Assembly: GCF_000518265.1 (NCBI RefSeq)
Contig: NZ_JADG01000020.1
Coordinates: forward strand, 1 to 64,000
Source of the DNA: Actinomadura oligospora ATCC 43269
GTDB lineage: Bacteria; Actinomycetota; Actinomycetes; Streptosporangiales; Streptosporangiaceae
Direction of reading: 5' to 3'
DNA: 64,000 bases
Shown here: positions 1 through 6,582 of the stretch, one piece after another
Layout: each line of letters opens with the position of its first letter
How positions within the stretch are numbered: the stretch's first letter is position 1
The notes under the pieces: generated by a model
What the model saw: only the letters and a program-made list of their open reading frames with translations
What the model was told of the DNA's origin: nothing
The model's database searches: none
Made by a program: the position numbers and the translations under genes

Positions 1-200
1 AGGCACCCGCGGCGGACGCCCACCCACCTTCGACCCGGCCCTCTACCGGCGCCGCAACGTCGTCGAACGCTGCATCGGCCGACTCAAGCAATGGCGAGGC
101 ATCGCCACCCGCTACGACAAACTCGCCCGCAACTACCAGGCAGCACTCACCCTGGTCAGCACACTCCTCTGGATCAACACATGATCCACCGGACAGGCCC
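1..200 (+). mobile_element. Right end of an IS5-like insertion sequence
   Basis: The window opens inside a transposase reading frame that stops at 182-184. The sequence just past the stop reads, on the minus strand from 200 to 181, GGGCCTGTCCGGTGGATCAT, which looks like the terminal inverted repeat of an actinobacterial IS5-group element. The left end lies outside the window, so the repeat could not be matched to its partner. The border falls directly against the stop codon of the TetR gene at 200-202. Confidence 0.55.
2..184 (+). CDS. IS5-family DDE transposase, C-terminal fragment (cut by window edge)
   Basis: Sixty codons remain of a transposase that catalyses cut-and-paste movement of its element. 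The visible part contains NVVERCIGRLKQWRGIAT followed by RYDK, the region holding the last acidic residue (the E of DDE) and the conserved Arg and Lys that follow it in IS5/IS4-type enzymes. It ends with LVSTLLWINT, a typical hydrophobic tail for this group. The 5' part lies before position 1, so completeness cannot be judged. It reads toward the TetR gene and stops 15 nt before that gene's stop codon. Confidence 0.85.
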   Translation, partial: GTRGGRPPTFDPALYRRRNVVERCIGRLKQWRGIATRYDKLARNYQAALTLVSTLLWINT

Positions 201-766
201 TAGCAGCAGAGGGCTGCGCGGCCCATGGCGTGCAAGAGCTCGGCCATGGCCGGACGGGAGAGCCCGGTCGCGCTGTACGGGGTGGAGTTGAGCAGGCCGA
301 AGCAGGCGTGGACGGCGGCCCGGATGCGGGGTTCCGGCTCGTCCGGGCGCAGGCGGCGCAGGACGGCGACCCACTCCTCGACGTAGGCGCGCTGGACGCG
401 CCGGACCTGGTGGCGCTGCGGCTCGGGCACGTTGTCGAGCTCGCGCTCGTGCACGGTGATCAGCGCGGGGTTGTCGAGCGCGAAGGAGATGTGCCAGTCG
501 AGCAGGGCGTCCAGGGCGGCGGACGCGTCGGACGCGGCGGCCCGGCGGACCCCCTCGTCGCGCAGCCGCTCGCTGATGTCGACGAGCATCTCGGCGAGGA
601 CGGCCTCCTTGCCGCGGAAGTGCCGGTAGAGGGCCGGTCCGGTGAGGCCCAGGGCGCCGCCGAGGTCGCCGATGGACGTGCCGTGGAAGCCGCGCCGCGC
701 GAACAGGTCGGCGGCCGCCGCGAGGATCTCGGCCCTGCGGGGGCTGGCCTGGCGCGCGTCGGTCAT
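200..766 (-). CDS. TetR/AcrR-family transcriptional regulator of the acyl-CoA operon
   Basis: A 188-residue repressor. Its N-terminal helix-turn-helix is clear: RRAEILAAAADLFARRGFHG, then TSIGDLGGALGLTGPALYRH and FRGKEAVL (residues about 10-60). The C-terminal ligand domain is divergent, as usual for the family. It is transcribed away from the carboxylase operon at 856-6517, and the 90-bp gap holds two matching palindromes at 789-804 and 814-829. It probably represses both sides and responds to an acyl-CoA, as described for TetR regulators of acyl-CoA carboxylase genes in actinomycetes. The stop codon lies exactly at the border of the IS element, so the native C-terminus may have been trimmed or changed. 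The ATG at 766 was chosen because the TetR domain starts there; an upstream start is in another frame. Confidence 0.85.
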   Translation of the reverse strand: MTDARQASPRRAEILAAAADLFARRGFHGTSIGDLGGALGLTGPALYRHFRGKEAVLAEMLVDISERLRDEGVRRAAASDASAALDALLDWHISFALDNPALITVHERELDNVPEPQRHQVRRVQRAYVEEWVAVLRRLRPDEPEPRIRAAVHACFGLLNSTPYSATGLSRPAMAELLHAMGRAALCC

Positions 767-788
767 GATGGGAGTGTAGACGAAGCTT

Positions 789-804
789 GTTAACGACCGT
801 TAAC
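789..804. promoter_or_regulatory. TetR operator 1 (GTTAACG-AC-CGTTAAC)
   Basis: A 16-bp palindrome with perfect 7-bp arms and a 2-bp centre, between the divergent TetR and carboxylase genes. It shares the pattern GTTAAYG-NN-CRTTAAC with the second site; the two centres are 25 bp apart. AT-rich palindromes are rare in this GC-rich sequence. Confidence 0.75.
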
Positions 805-813
805 ATCTGACTT

Positions 814-829
814 GTTAATGAGCATTAAC
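814..829. promoter_or_regulatory. TetR operator 2 (GTTAATG-AG-CATTAAC)
   Basis: Second 16-bp palindrome with perfect 7-bp arms. It differs from operator 1 by a compensating C/T and G/A change, so the symmetry is kept. Such paired change suggests a real protein-binding site. It ends 26 bp before the carboxylase GTG start and probably overlaps that promoter. Confidence 0.75.
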
Positions 830-855
830 TGTCGACGAGGGCGGGTGATGACCGG

Positions 856-2478
856 GTGAGCGGGAGCGGAACCGGATCCGGGCCTGTGCTGGGCACGCGC
901 GCCGATCCGGCGGGCGAGGCGTTCAAGGCCAACATCGCGCACAACGAGGCCCTGGCCGCCGAGCTGCGCGACCGGCTGGACGTCGCGGCGCGCGGCGGGC
1001 CGGAGCGGGCTCGCGAGCGGCACGTCAAGCGCGGCAAGCTGCTGCCCCGCGACCGGGTGGACACGCTGCTCGACCCGGGTTCGCCGTTCCTGGAGCTGTC
1101 GCCGCTCGCCGCGACCGGCATGTACGGGGACGACGCGCCGGGCGCGGGCATGATCACCGGCGTCGGTCGGATCTCCGGGCGCGAGTGCGTGGTCGTCGCC
1201 AACGACGCGACCGTCAAGGGCGGCACCTACTACCCGATGACGGTCAAGAAGCACCTGCGCGCGCAGGAGGTCGCCCTCCACAACCGCCTCCCGTGCGTGT
1301 ACCTGGTCGACTCGGGCGGCGCGTTCCTGCCGAAGCAGGACGAGGTCTTCCCCGACCGCGAGCACTTCGGCCGCATCTTCTACAACCAGGCCACCATGTC
1401 CGGGCACGGCATCCCCCAGATCGCGGCGGTGCTCGGGTCCTGCACGGCGGGCGGCGCGTACGTCCCGGCGATGAGCGACGAGGCGGTGATCGTCCGGAAC
1501 CAGGGGACGATCTTCCTCGGCGGCCCGCCGCTGGTGAAGGCCGCGACCGGCGAGGTCGTCACGGCCGAGGAGCTCGGCGGCGGCGAGCTGCACTCGCGGG
1601 TCTCCGGCGTGACCGACCACCTCGCCGAGAACGACGCGCACGCGCTGTCGATCGTCCGGAGCATCGTCGGCACGCTCGGCCCGCGCGAGGCGCGTCCCTG
1701 GACGAGCGCCGAGCCGGCCGAGCCGCTGTACTCCCCGGACGAGCTGTACGGCGTCGTCCCGCCGGACGCCCGCACCCCCTACGACGTGCGCGAGGTCATC
1801 GCCCGCGTGGTGGACGGCTCCCGGTTCCAGGAGTTCAAGAAGGAGTTCGGGACGACCCTGGTCACCGGGTTCGCCCACATCCACGGGCACCCGGTCGGGA
1901 TCATCGCCAACAACGGCATCCTGTTCGCCGAGTCGGCGCAGAAGGGCGCGCACTTCATCGAGCTGTGCGACCGGCGCAGCATCCCGCTGGTGTTCCTGCA
2001 GAACATCACCGGGTTCATGGTCGGCCGCGAGTACGAGGCGGGCGGCATCGCCAAGCACGGCGCGAAGATGGTCACGGCCGTCTCGTGCGCGCGCGTGCCG
2101 AAGTTCACCGTCGTCATCGGCGGCTCGTTCGGCGCGGGCAACTACGCGATGTGCGGACGGGCGTACTCGCCCCGCTTCCTCTGGATGTGGCCGAACGCCC
2201 GGATCTCGGTCATGGGCGGCGAGCAGGCCGCGAGCGTGCTGGCGACCGTCCGGCGCGACCAGCTCGGCGACGCCTGGTCGGCCGAGGACGAAGAGGAGTT
2301 CAAGGCTCCGATCCGCGAGCAGTACGAGGACCAGGGCAACCCGTACTACTCCACGGCCCGGCTGTGGGACGACGGTGTCATCGACCCGCGCGACACGCGC
2401 CGCGTGCTGGGTCTCGCGCTGTCGGCCGCGGCGAACGCGCCGCTGGAGCCGGTCGGCTACGGCGTCTTCCGGATGTGA
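856..2478 (+). CDS. accD1: Acyl-CoA carboxylase beta (carboxyltransferase) subunit, methylcrotonyl-CoA type
   Basis: A 540-residue carboxyltransferase that moves the carboxyl group from carboxybiotin to an acyl-CoA. Two crotonase-fold halves are visible. GGAFLPKQDEVFPDREHFGR (about residues 155-175) is the signature of 3-methylcrotonyl-CoA carboxylase beta subunits rather than propionyl-CoA enzymes. GSCTAGGAYVPAMSDE (about 195-210) and GGSFGAGNYAMCGRAYSPRF (about 422-441) line the active site. It is the first gene of a tight operon with the biotin subunit, HMG-CoA lyase and an acyl-CoA dehydrogenase, matching leucine breakdown (methylcrotonyl-CoA to methylglutaconyl-CoA). The GTG start overlaps the TGA of a three-codon ATG frame at 848-859; a short GAGG lies about 14 nt upstream. 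An acetyl/propionyl substrate is less likely but not excluded. Confidence 0.9.
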   Translation: MSGSGTGSGPVLGTRADPAGEAFKANIAHNEALAAELRDRLDVAARGGPERARERHVKRGKLLPRDRVDTLLDPGSPFLELSPLAATGMYGDDAPGAGMITGVGRISGRECVVVANDATVKGGTYYPMTVKKHLRAQEVALHNRLPCVYLVDSGGAFLPKQDEVFPDREHFGRIFYNQATMSGHGIPQIAAVLGSCTAGGAYVPAMSDEAVIVRNQGTIFLGGPPLVKAATGEVVTAEELGGGELHSRVSGVTDHLAENDAHALSIVRSIVGTLGPREARPWTSAEPAEPLYSPDELYGVVPPDARTPYDVREVIARVVDGSRFQEFKKEFGTTLVTGFAHIHGHPVGIIANNGILFAESAQKGAHFIELCDRRSIPLVFLQNITGFMVGREYEAGGIAKHGAKMVTAVSCARVPKFTVVIGGSFGAGNYAMCGRAYSPRFLWMWPNARISVMGGEQAASVLATVRRDQLGDAWSAEDEEEFKAPIREQYEDQGNPYYSTARLWDDGVIDPRDTRRVLGLALSAAANAPLEPVGYGVFRM

Positions 2479-2486
2479 GGGACTTG

Positions 2487-4436
2487 ATGTTCGAAAGCGT
2501 TCTGGTCGCCAACCGGGGTGAGATCGCCGTCCGGGTGTTCCGCACCGCGCGACGGCTCGGGCTGCGCACCGTCGCGGTCCACACGGCGGGCGACACCTTC
2601 CACACGGCTTACGCGGACGAGGCCGTCGAGATCCCGTCCTACCTGGACATCGAGGCCGTGCTCGACGCGGCGCGCACGAGCGGCGCGTCCGCGGTCCACC
2701 CGGGCTACGGGTTCCTCGCGGAGAACACCGCCTTCGCGCGCGCGTGCGAGGCCGCCGGCATCGCCTTCGTCGGGCCGCCCGCGTCCGCGATCGACGCGAT
2801 GGGCGACAAGATCCGCGCGAAGCAGACCGTCGCGGCGGCGGGCGTCCCGGTCGTCCCCGGACGGAACGAACCGGGCCTGTCGGACGCGGAGCTGGAGGCC
2901 GCCGCGTTGGAGGTCGGCCTTCCGGTGCTGCTGAAGCCGTCCGCGGGCGGCGGCGGCAAGGGCATGCGGCTCGTCCGGACGGCCGAGGAGCTGCCGGAGG
3001 CGATCGCGTCCGCGCGGCGCGAGGCCCGCACGTCCTTCGGGGACGACACGCTGCTCGCCGAGCGGTTCATCGAGAACCCGCGGCACATCGAGATCCAGGT
3101 CTTCGCCGACGCGCACGGCAACGCCGTCCACCTGGGCGAACGCGAGTGCTCGCTGCAGCGCCGCCACCAGAAGATCATCGAGGAGGCGCCGTCGCCGCTG
3201 CTGACGCCCGACGCGCGGGCGCGCATGGGCGAGAGCGCGGTCGCGGCGGCCCGCGCGGTCGGTTACGTCGGCGCGGGCACGGTCGAGTACATCGTCTCGG
3301 CCGACCACCCCGACGAGTACTACTTCATGGAGATGAACACCCGACTCCAGGTCGAGCACCCGGTCACCGAGCTGGTCACCGGCCTTGACCTGGTCGAACT
3401 TCAGCTCCGTGCCGCCGCGGGCGAGCCGCTGCCGTTCGACCAGTCGGCCGTCGAGCTGAAGGGGCACGCCGTCGAGGCGCGCGTCTACGCCGAGGACCCG
3501 GCGCGCGGCTTCCTGCCGACCGGTGGTCGCGTCCTGGCGCTGTCGTCGGGTTCGGACGCCCGCGTCGACTCCGGCATCGAGGTCGGCACGGTCGTCGGCG
3601 GCTCGTTCGACCCGATGCTGTCCAAGGTCATCGCCTGGGCGCCCGACCGCGCCGCCGCGCTGACCCGCCTCGACCGGGCGCTCGGCGCGTACGACCTGCT
3701 GGGCGTCGGCACGAACGTGGCGTTCCTGAGGCGCCTGCTGACGGATCCGTCCGTCGCGTCCGGCGATCTGGACACCGGTCTGGTCGAGCGGTCCCTGGAC
3801 GAGTTGACCGACGGCCTGCGCGACGTCCCGGCCGAGGTCCTGGCCGCCGCCGCGCTGGAGCGGATGCTCGCCTTGGAGCCCGAGAACCCTGACCCGTGGG
3901 CCATCCCGGACGGCTGGCGTCCCGGACGTCCGGCCTGGACGCCGTGGCTCATCACCCCGGCCGGATCCGATCCGGTCGAGGTGCGCGTCCAGGGGCGCGC
4001 GTCCGCCGCGCAGGTTTCGGTCGGCGAGGGCGAGCCCGTACGGGCGTCCCTCCGCGACGACGGTTCCGAGCTGGTTCTGACCTACGACGGCCGGACGACC
4101 CGTTTCTCGTGCGCGCGCGACAACAGCACCCTGTGGCTCGGACGCGGCGGACGGACCTGGGCGCTGGCCGAACACGAACGCGCCGAGAGCACCGGCGCGA
4201 CCGCCGTCACCGGCGACGGCGTCCTGCGCAGCCCGATGCCCGGGACGGTCCTCGCCGTGAAGGCCGCCGAGGGCGACACGGTCGAGGAGGGCCAGCCGCT
4301 CGTCGTGGTCGAGGCGATGAAGATGGAGCACACCGTCACCGCGCCGCTCGCCGGAGTGGTGACGTCCCTGCCGGTCCGCACCGGGTCCCAGGTCGCCCTG
4401 GACGAGGTGCTGGCCGTGATCGAGTCGGAGGACTGA
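2487..4436 (+). CDS. accA1: Acyl-CoA carboxylase alpha subunit (biotin carboxylase plus biotin carrier)
   Basis: A 649-residue protein joining a biotin carboxylase to a biotinyl carrier domain. It starts MFESVLVANRGEIAVRVFRT, the classical biotin carboxylase N-terminus. The ATP-grasp glycine loop SAGGGGKGMRLV sits near residues 151-162. EMNTRLQVEHPVTE marks the catalytic centre. The C-terminal carrier domain has VEAMKMEHTV, with the biotinylated Lys near residue 612. The ATG at 2487 was chosen because it begins this conserved start and is preceded by TGAGGG; it lies 8 nt after the beta-subunit stop, so the two are co-translated partners. The open frame extends far upstream but that part is a shadow of accD1. 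The product supplies carboxybiotin to the beta subunit. Confidence 0.93.
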   Translation: MFESVLVANRGEIAVRVFRTARRLGLRTVAVHTAGDTFHTAYADEAVEIPSYLDIEAVLDAARTSGASAVHPGYGFLAENTAFARACEAAGIAFVGPPASAIDAMGDKIRAKQTVAAAGVPVVPGRNEPGLSDAELEAAALEVGLPVLLKPSAGGGGKGMRLVRTAEELPEAIASARREARTSFGDDTLLAERFIENPRHIEIQVFADAHGNAVHLGERECSLQRRHQKIIEEAPSPLLTPDARARMGESAVAAARAVGYVGAGTVEYIVSADHPDEYYFMEMNTRLQVEHPVTELVTGLDLVELQLRAAAGEPLPFDQSAVELKGHAVEARVYAEDPARGFLPTGGRVLALSSGSDARVDSGIEVGTVVGGSFDPMLSKVIAWAPDRAAALTRLDRALGAYDLLGVGTNVAFLRRLLTDPSVASGDLDTGLVERSLDELTDGLRDVPAEVLAAAALERMLALEPENPDPWAIPDGWRPGRPAWTPWLITPAGSDPVEVRVQGRASAAQVSVGEGEPVRASLRDDGSELVLTYDGRTTRFSCARDNSTLWLGRGGRTWALAEHERAESTGATAVTGDGVLRSPMPGTVLAVKAAEGDTVEEGQPLVVVEAMKMEHTVTAPLAGVVTSLPVRTGSQVALDEVLAVIESED

Positions 4437-4441
4437 GGCAG

Positions 4442-5362
4442 ATGCGCGTTCCGCTCGACGGGCTTCCCGAGCGCGTCACCGTCTACGAGGTCGGCCCGCG
4501 CGACGGGCTGCAGAACGAGAAGTCGATCGTCCCGGTCGACGTGAAGGCCGAGTTCATCACCCGGCTCGCCGATGCCGGGCTGACCACGATCGAGACCACC
4601 TCGTTCGTCCATCCCAAGTGGATCCCGCAGCTCGCCGACGCCGAGGAGCTGCTCGGTGCGCTGCCCCGCTCGCCGCTCAACCGGTACCCGGTGCTGGTGC
4701 CGAACGAGCGCGGGCTCGACCGGGCGCTCGCCAACGGCGTCACCGAGATCGCGATCTTCGGGTCGGCGACCGAGACGTTCGCCCGGCGCAACCTGAACCG
4801 CACGATCGACGAGTCCCTGGCGATGTTCGAGCCGGTCGTCCGGCGCGCCCGCGCCGAGGGCCTGTGGGTGCGCGCCTACGTGTCGATGGTCTGCGGCGAC
4901 CCGTGGGAGGGCGACGTCCCGCTCGCTCAGGTCGCGTCCGTCGCGCGCCGCATGATGGACCTCGGCTGCTCCGCGCTGAGCCTCGGCGACACCATCGGCG
5001 TCGGCACACCCGGGCAGGTCACCGCGCTGATCGACGAGGTCGTCGGCGCGGGCATCCCGCTCGACCGGATCGGCGTCCACTTCCACGACACCTACGGGCA
5101 GGCCCTGGCGAACACGCTCGCCGCGCTCCGCGCCGGGGTGACCGTCGTGGACGCGTCGGCGGGCGGTCTCGGCGGCTGCCCGTACGCCGAGTCGGCCACC
5201 GGCAACCTCGCCACCGAGGACCTGGTCTGGATGCTCGACGGCCTCGGGATCGAGACCGGCGTCGACGTCCGCAAGCTCGCCGAAACGAGTCTCTGGATGG
5301 CCGGCCGGCTCGGCCGCCCGTCCCCGTCCCGCGTCGTCCAGGCGCTCGCGCCCAAGGAGTAA
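4442..5362 (+). CDS. hmgL: Hydroxymethylglutaryl-CoA lyase
   Basis: A 306-residue TIM-barrel lyase that splits HMG-CoA into acetoacetate and acetyl-CoA, the last step of leucine catabolism. Visible motifs are YEVGPRDGLQNE (about residues 14-25, metal and substrate site), FVHPKWIPQLADAEE, GVHFHDTYGQALAN with the metal-binding His pair (about 208-221), and the catalytic cysteine loop GGLGGCPYAE (about 241-250). The ATG at 4442 follows the accA1 stop by 5 nt with GAGGCAG as ribosome site. The Cys in GGCP separates true HMG-CoA lyases from homocitrate or isopropylmalate synthases of the same fold. Confidence 0.92.
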   Translation: MRVPLDGLPERVTVYEVGPRDGLQNEKSIVPVDVKAEFITRLADAGLTTIETTSFVHPKWIPQLADAEELLGALPRSPLNRYPVLVPNERGLDRALANGVTEIAIFGSATETFARRNLNRTIDESLAMFEPVVRRARAEGLWVRAYVSMVCGDPWEGDVPLAQVASVARRMMDLGCSALSLGDTIGVGTPGQVTALIDEVVGAGIPLDRIGVHFHDTYGQALANTLAALRAGVTVVDASAGGLGGCPYAESATGNLATEDLVWMLDGLGIETGVDVRKLAETSLWMAGRLGRPSPSRVVQALAPKE

Positions 5363-5365
5363 CCG

Positions 5366-6517
5366 ATGATCGACTTCACCCTCTCCGACGAGCAGGAGGA
5401 GCTGCGCCGCACCGTCGAGCGCTTCGCCCGCGAGACCGTCGCCCCCGTCATCGGCGACCTGTACGAGCGCGGCGAGTTCCCGTACGAGATCGTCGACGGG
5501 ATGGGCAAGATGGGGCTGTTCGGCCTGCCGTTCCCGGAGGAGTACGGCGGCATGGGCGGCGACTACTTCACGCTCTGCCTCGCCCTGGAGGAGCTCGCGC
5601 GCGTCGACTCGTCCGTCGCGATCACCCTGGAGGCCGGGGTCTCGCTCGGCGCGATGCCGATCTACCGGTTCGGCTCGGAGGAGCAGAAGCGGGAGTGGCT
5701 GCCGAAGCTGGTGACGGCCGAGCGGCTCGCCGCGTTCGGCCTGACCGAGCCGGGCGGCGGCACGGACGTCCCCGGCGGCATGCGCACCACCGCCCGCCTG
5801 GACGGTGACCACTGGGTCATCAACGGTTCCAAGGCGTTCATCACCAACTCCGGCACCGACATCACCGCGTTCGTGACCGTCACGGCGTACACCGGCGAGA
5901 ACGAGATCTCCACGATCATCGTCCCGAACGGCACGCCCGGCTTCACCGTCGGCCGCAAGTACTCCAAGGTCGGCTGGTCGGCCTCCGACACCCGCGAGCT
6001 GTCCTTCGACGACGTCCGCGTCCCGGCGGAGAACCTCGTCGGCGAGCGCGGCCGGGGTTACGCCCAGTTCCTCCGCATCCTGGACGAGGGCCGCATCGCC
6101 ATCGCCGCGCTGTCGGTCGGTCTCGCCCAGGGCTGCGTGGACGAGTGCCTGCGCTACGTGCGCGAGCGCGAGGCGTTCGGCCGTGAGATCGGCCGGTACC
6201 AGGCGATGCAGTTCAAGATCGCCGACATGGAGATGCGCGCGCACACCGCCCGCCTCGCCTACTACGCCGCCGCGGCCAAGATGCTCAAGGGCGAGCCGTT
6301 CAAGAAGGAGGCCGCGATCGCCAAGCTCGTGGCGTCCAACGCGGCGATGGACAACTCGCGCGACGCCACCCAGATCTTCGGTGGCTACGGCTTCATGAAC
6401 GAGTACGCGGTCGGCCGCTTCTACCGCGACGCGAAGATCCTGGAGGTCGGCGAGGGCACCAGCGAGGTGCAGCGCATGCTGATCGCCCGCGCCCTGGGGC
6501 TGCCCGCCTCCGCCTGA
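5366..6517 (+). CDS. Acyl-CoA dehydrogenase (operon implies isovaleryl/branched-chain role)
   Basis: A 383-residue flavoenzyme that introduces the alpha-beta double bond into an acyl-CoA. AFGLTEPGGGTDVPGG (FAD/substrate region, about 127-142) and FGGYGFMNEYAVGRFYRDAK with EVGEGTSEVQRML (about 340-370) are typical. The glutamate of EGTS (near residue 363) is at the position used as catalytic base by medium- and short-chain dehydrogenases; classical isovaleryl-CoA dehydrogenases carry the base elsewhere. Position in the operon, 3 nt after hmgL, still argues for isovaleryl-CoA or 2-methylbutyryl-CoA as substrate. Streptomyces has the same four-gene order. It is the last gene before a 49-nt gap and the NACHT gene. 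Confidence 0.88.
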   Translation: MIDFTLSDEQEELRRTVERFARETVAPVIGDLYERGEFPYEIVDGMGKMGLFGLPFPEEYGGMGGDYFTLCLALEELARVDSSVAITLEAGVSLGAMPIYRFGSEEQKREWLPKLVTAERLAAFGLTEPGGGTDVPGGMRTTARLDGDHWVINGSKAFITNSGTDITAFVTVTAYTGENEISTIIVPNGTPGFTVGRKYSKVGWSASDTRELSFDDVRVPAENLVGERGRGYAQFLRILDEGRIAIAALSVGLAQGCVDECLRYVREREAFGREIGRYQAMQFKIADMEMRAHTARLAYYAAAAKMLKGEPFKKEAAIAKLVASNAAMDNSRDATQIFGGYGFMNEYAVGRFYRDAKILEVGEGTSEVQRMLIARALGLPASA

Positions 6518-6540
6518 CGAGCAAATCGCCCCACACCGGC

Positions 6541-6582
6541 CCAACTCGACGGGCGATACTGAGCGGATGTCCGTCGAGTTGG
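6541..6582 (+). promoter_or_regulatory. Perfect 12-bp inverted repeat enclosing a -10-like box and the NACHT start codon
   Basis: CCAACTCGACGG (6541-6552) and its exact complement CCGTCGAGTTGG (6571-6582) flank an 18-nt loop. The loop contains GATACT (6555-6560), a plausible -10 box, and the ATG at 6567. Transcripts starting just after the -10 box would be leaderless and lack the left arm; read-through transcripts from the upstream operon would fold the start codon into a hairpin loop. Confidence 0.6.

Noticed and set aside
1185..2486. Long open frame running through accD1 into accA1 (one 1083-residue frame)
   Set aside because: The part before 2487 is a shadow of accD1 with Arg/Gly-rich nonsense; the biotin carboxylase begins at MFESVLVANRGE.
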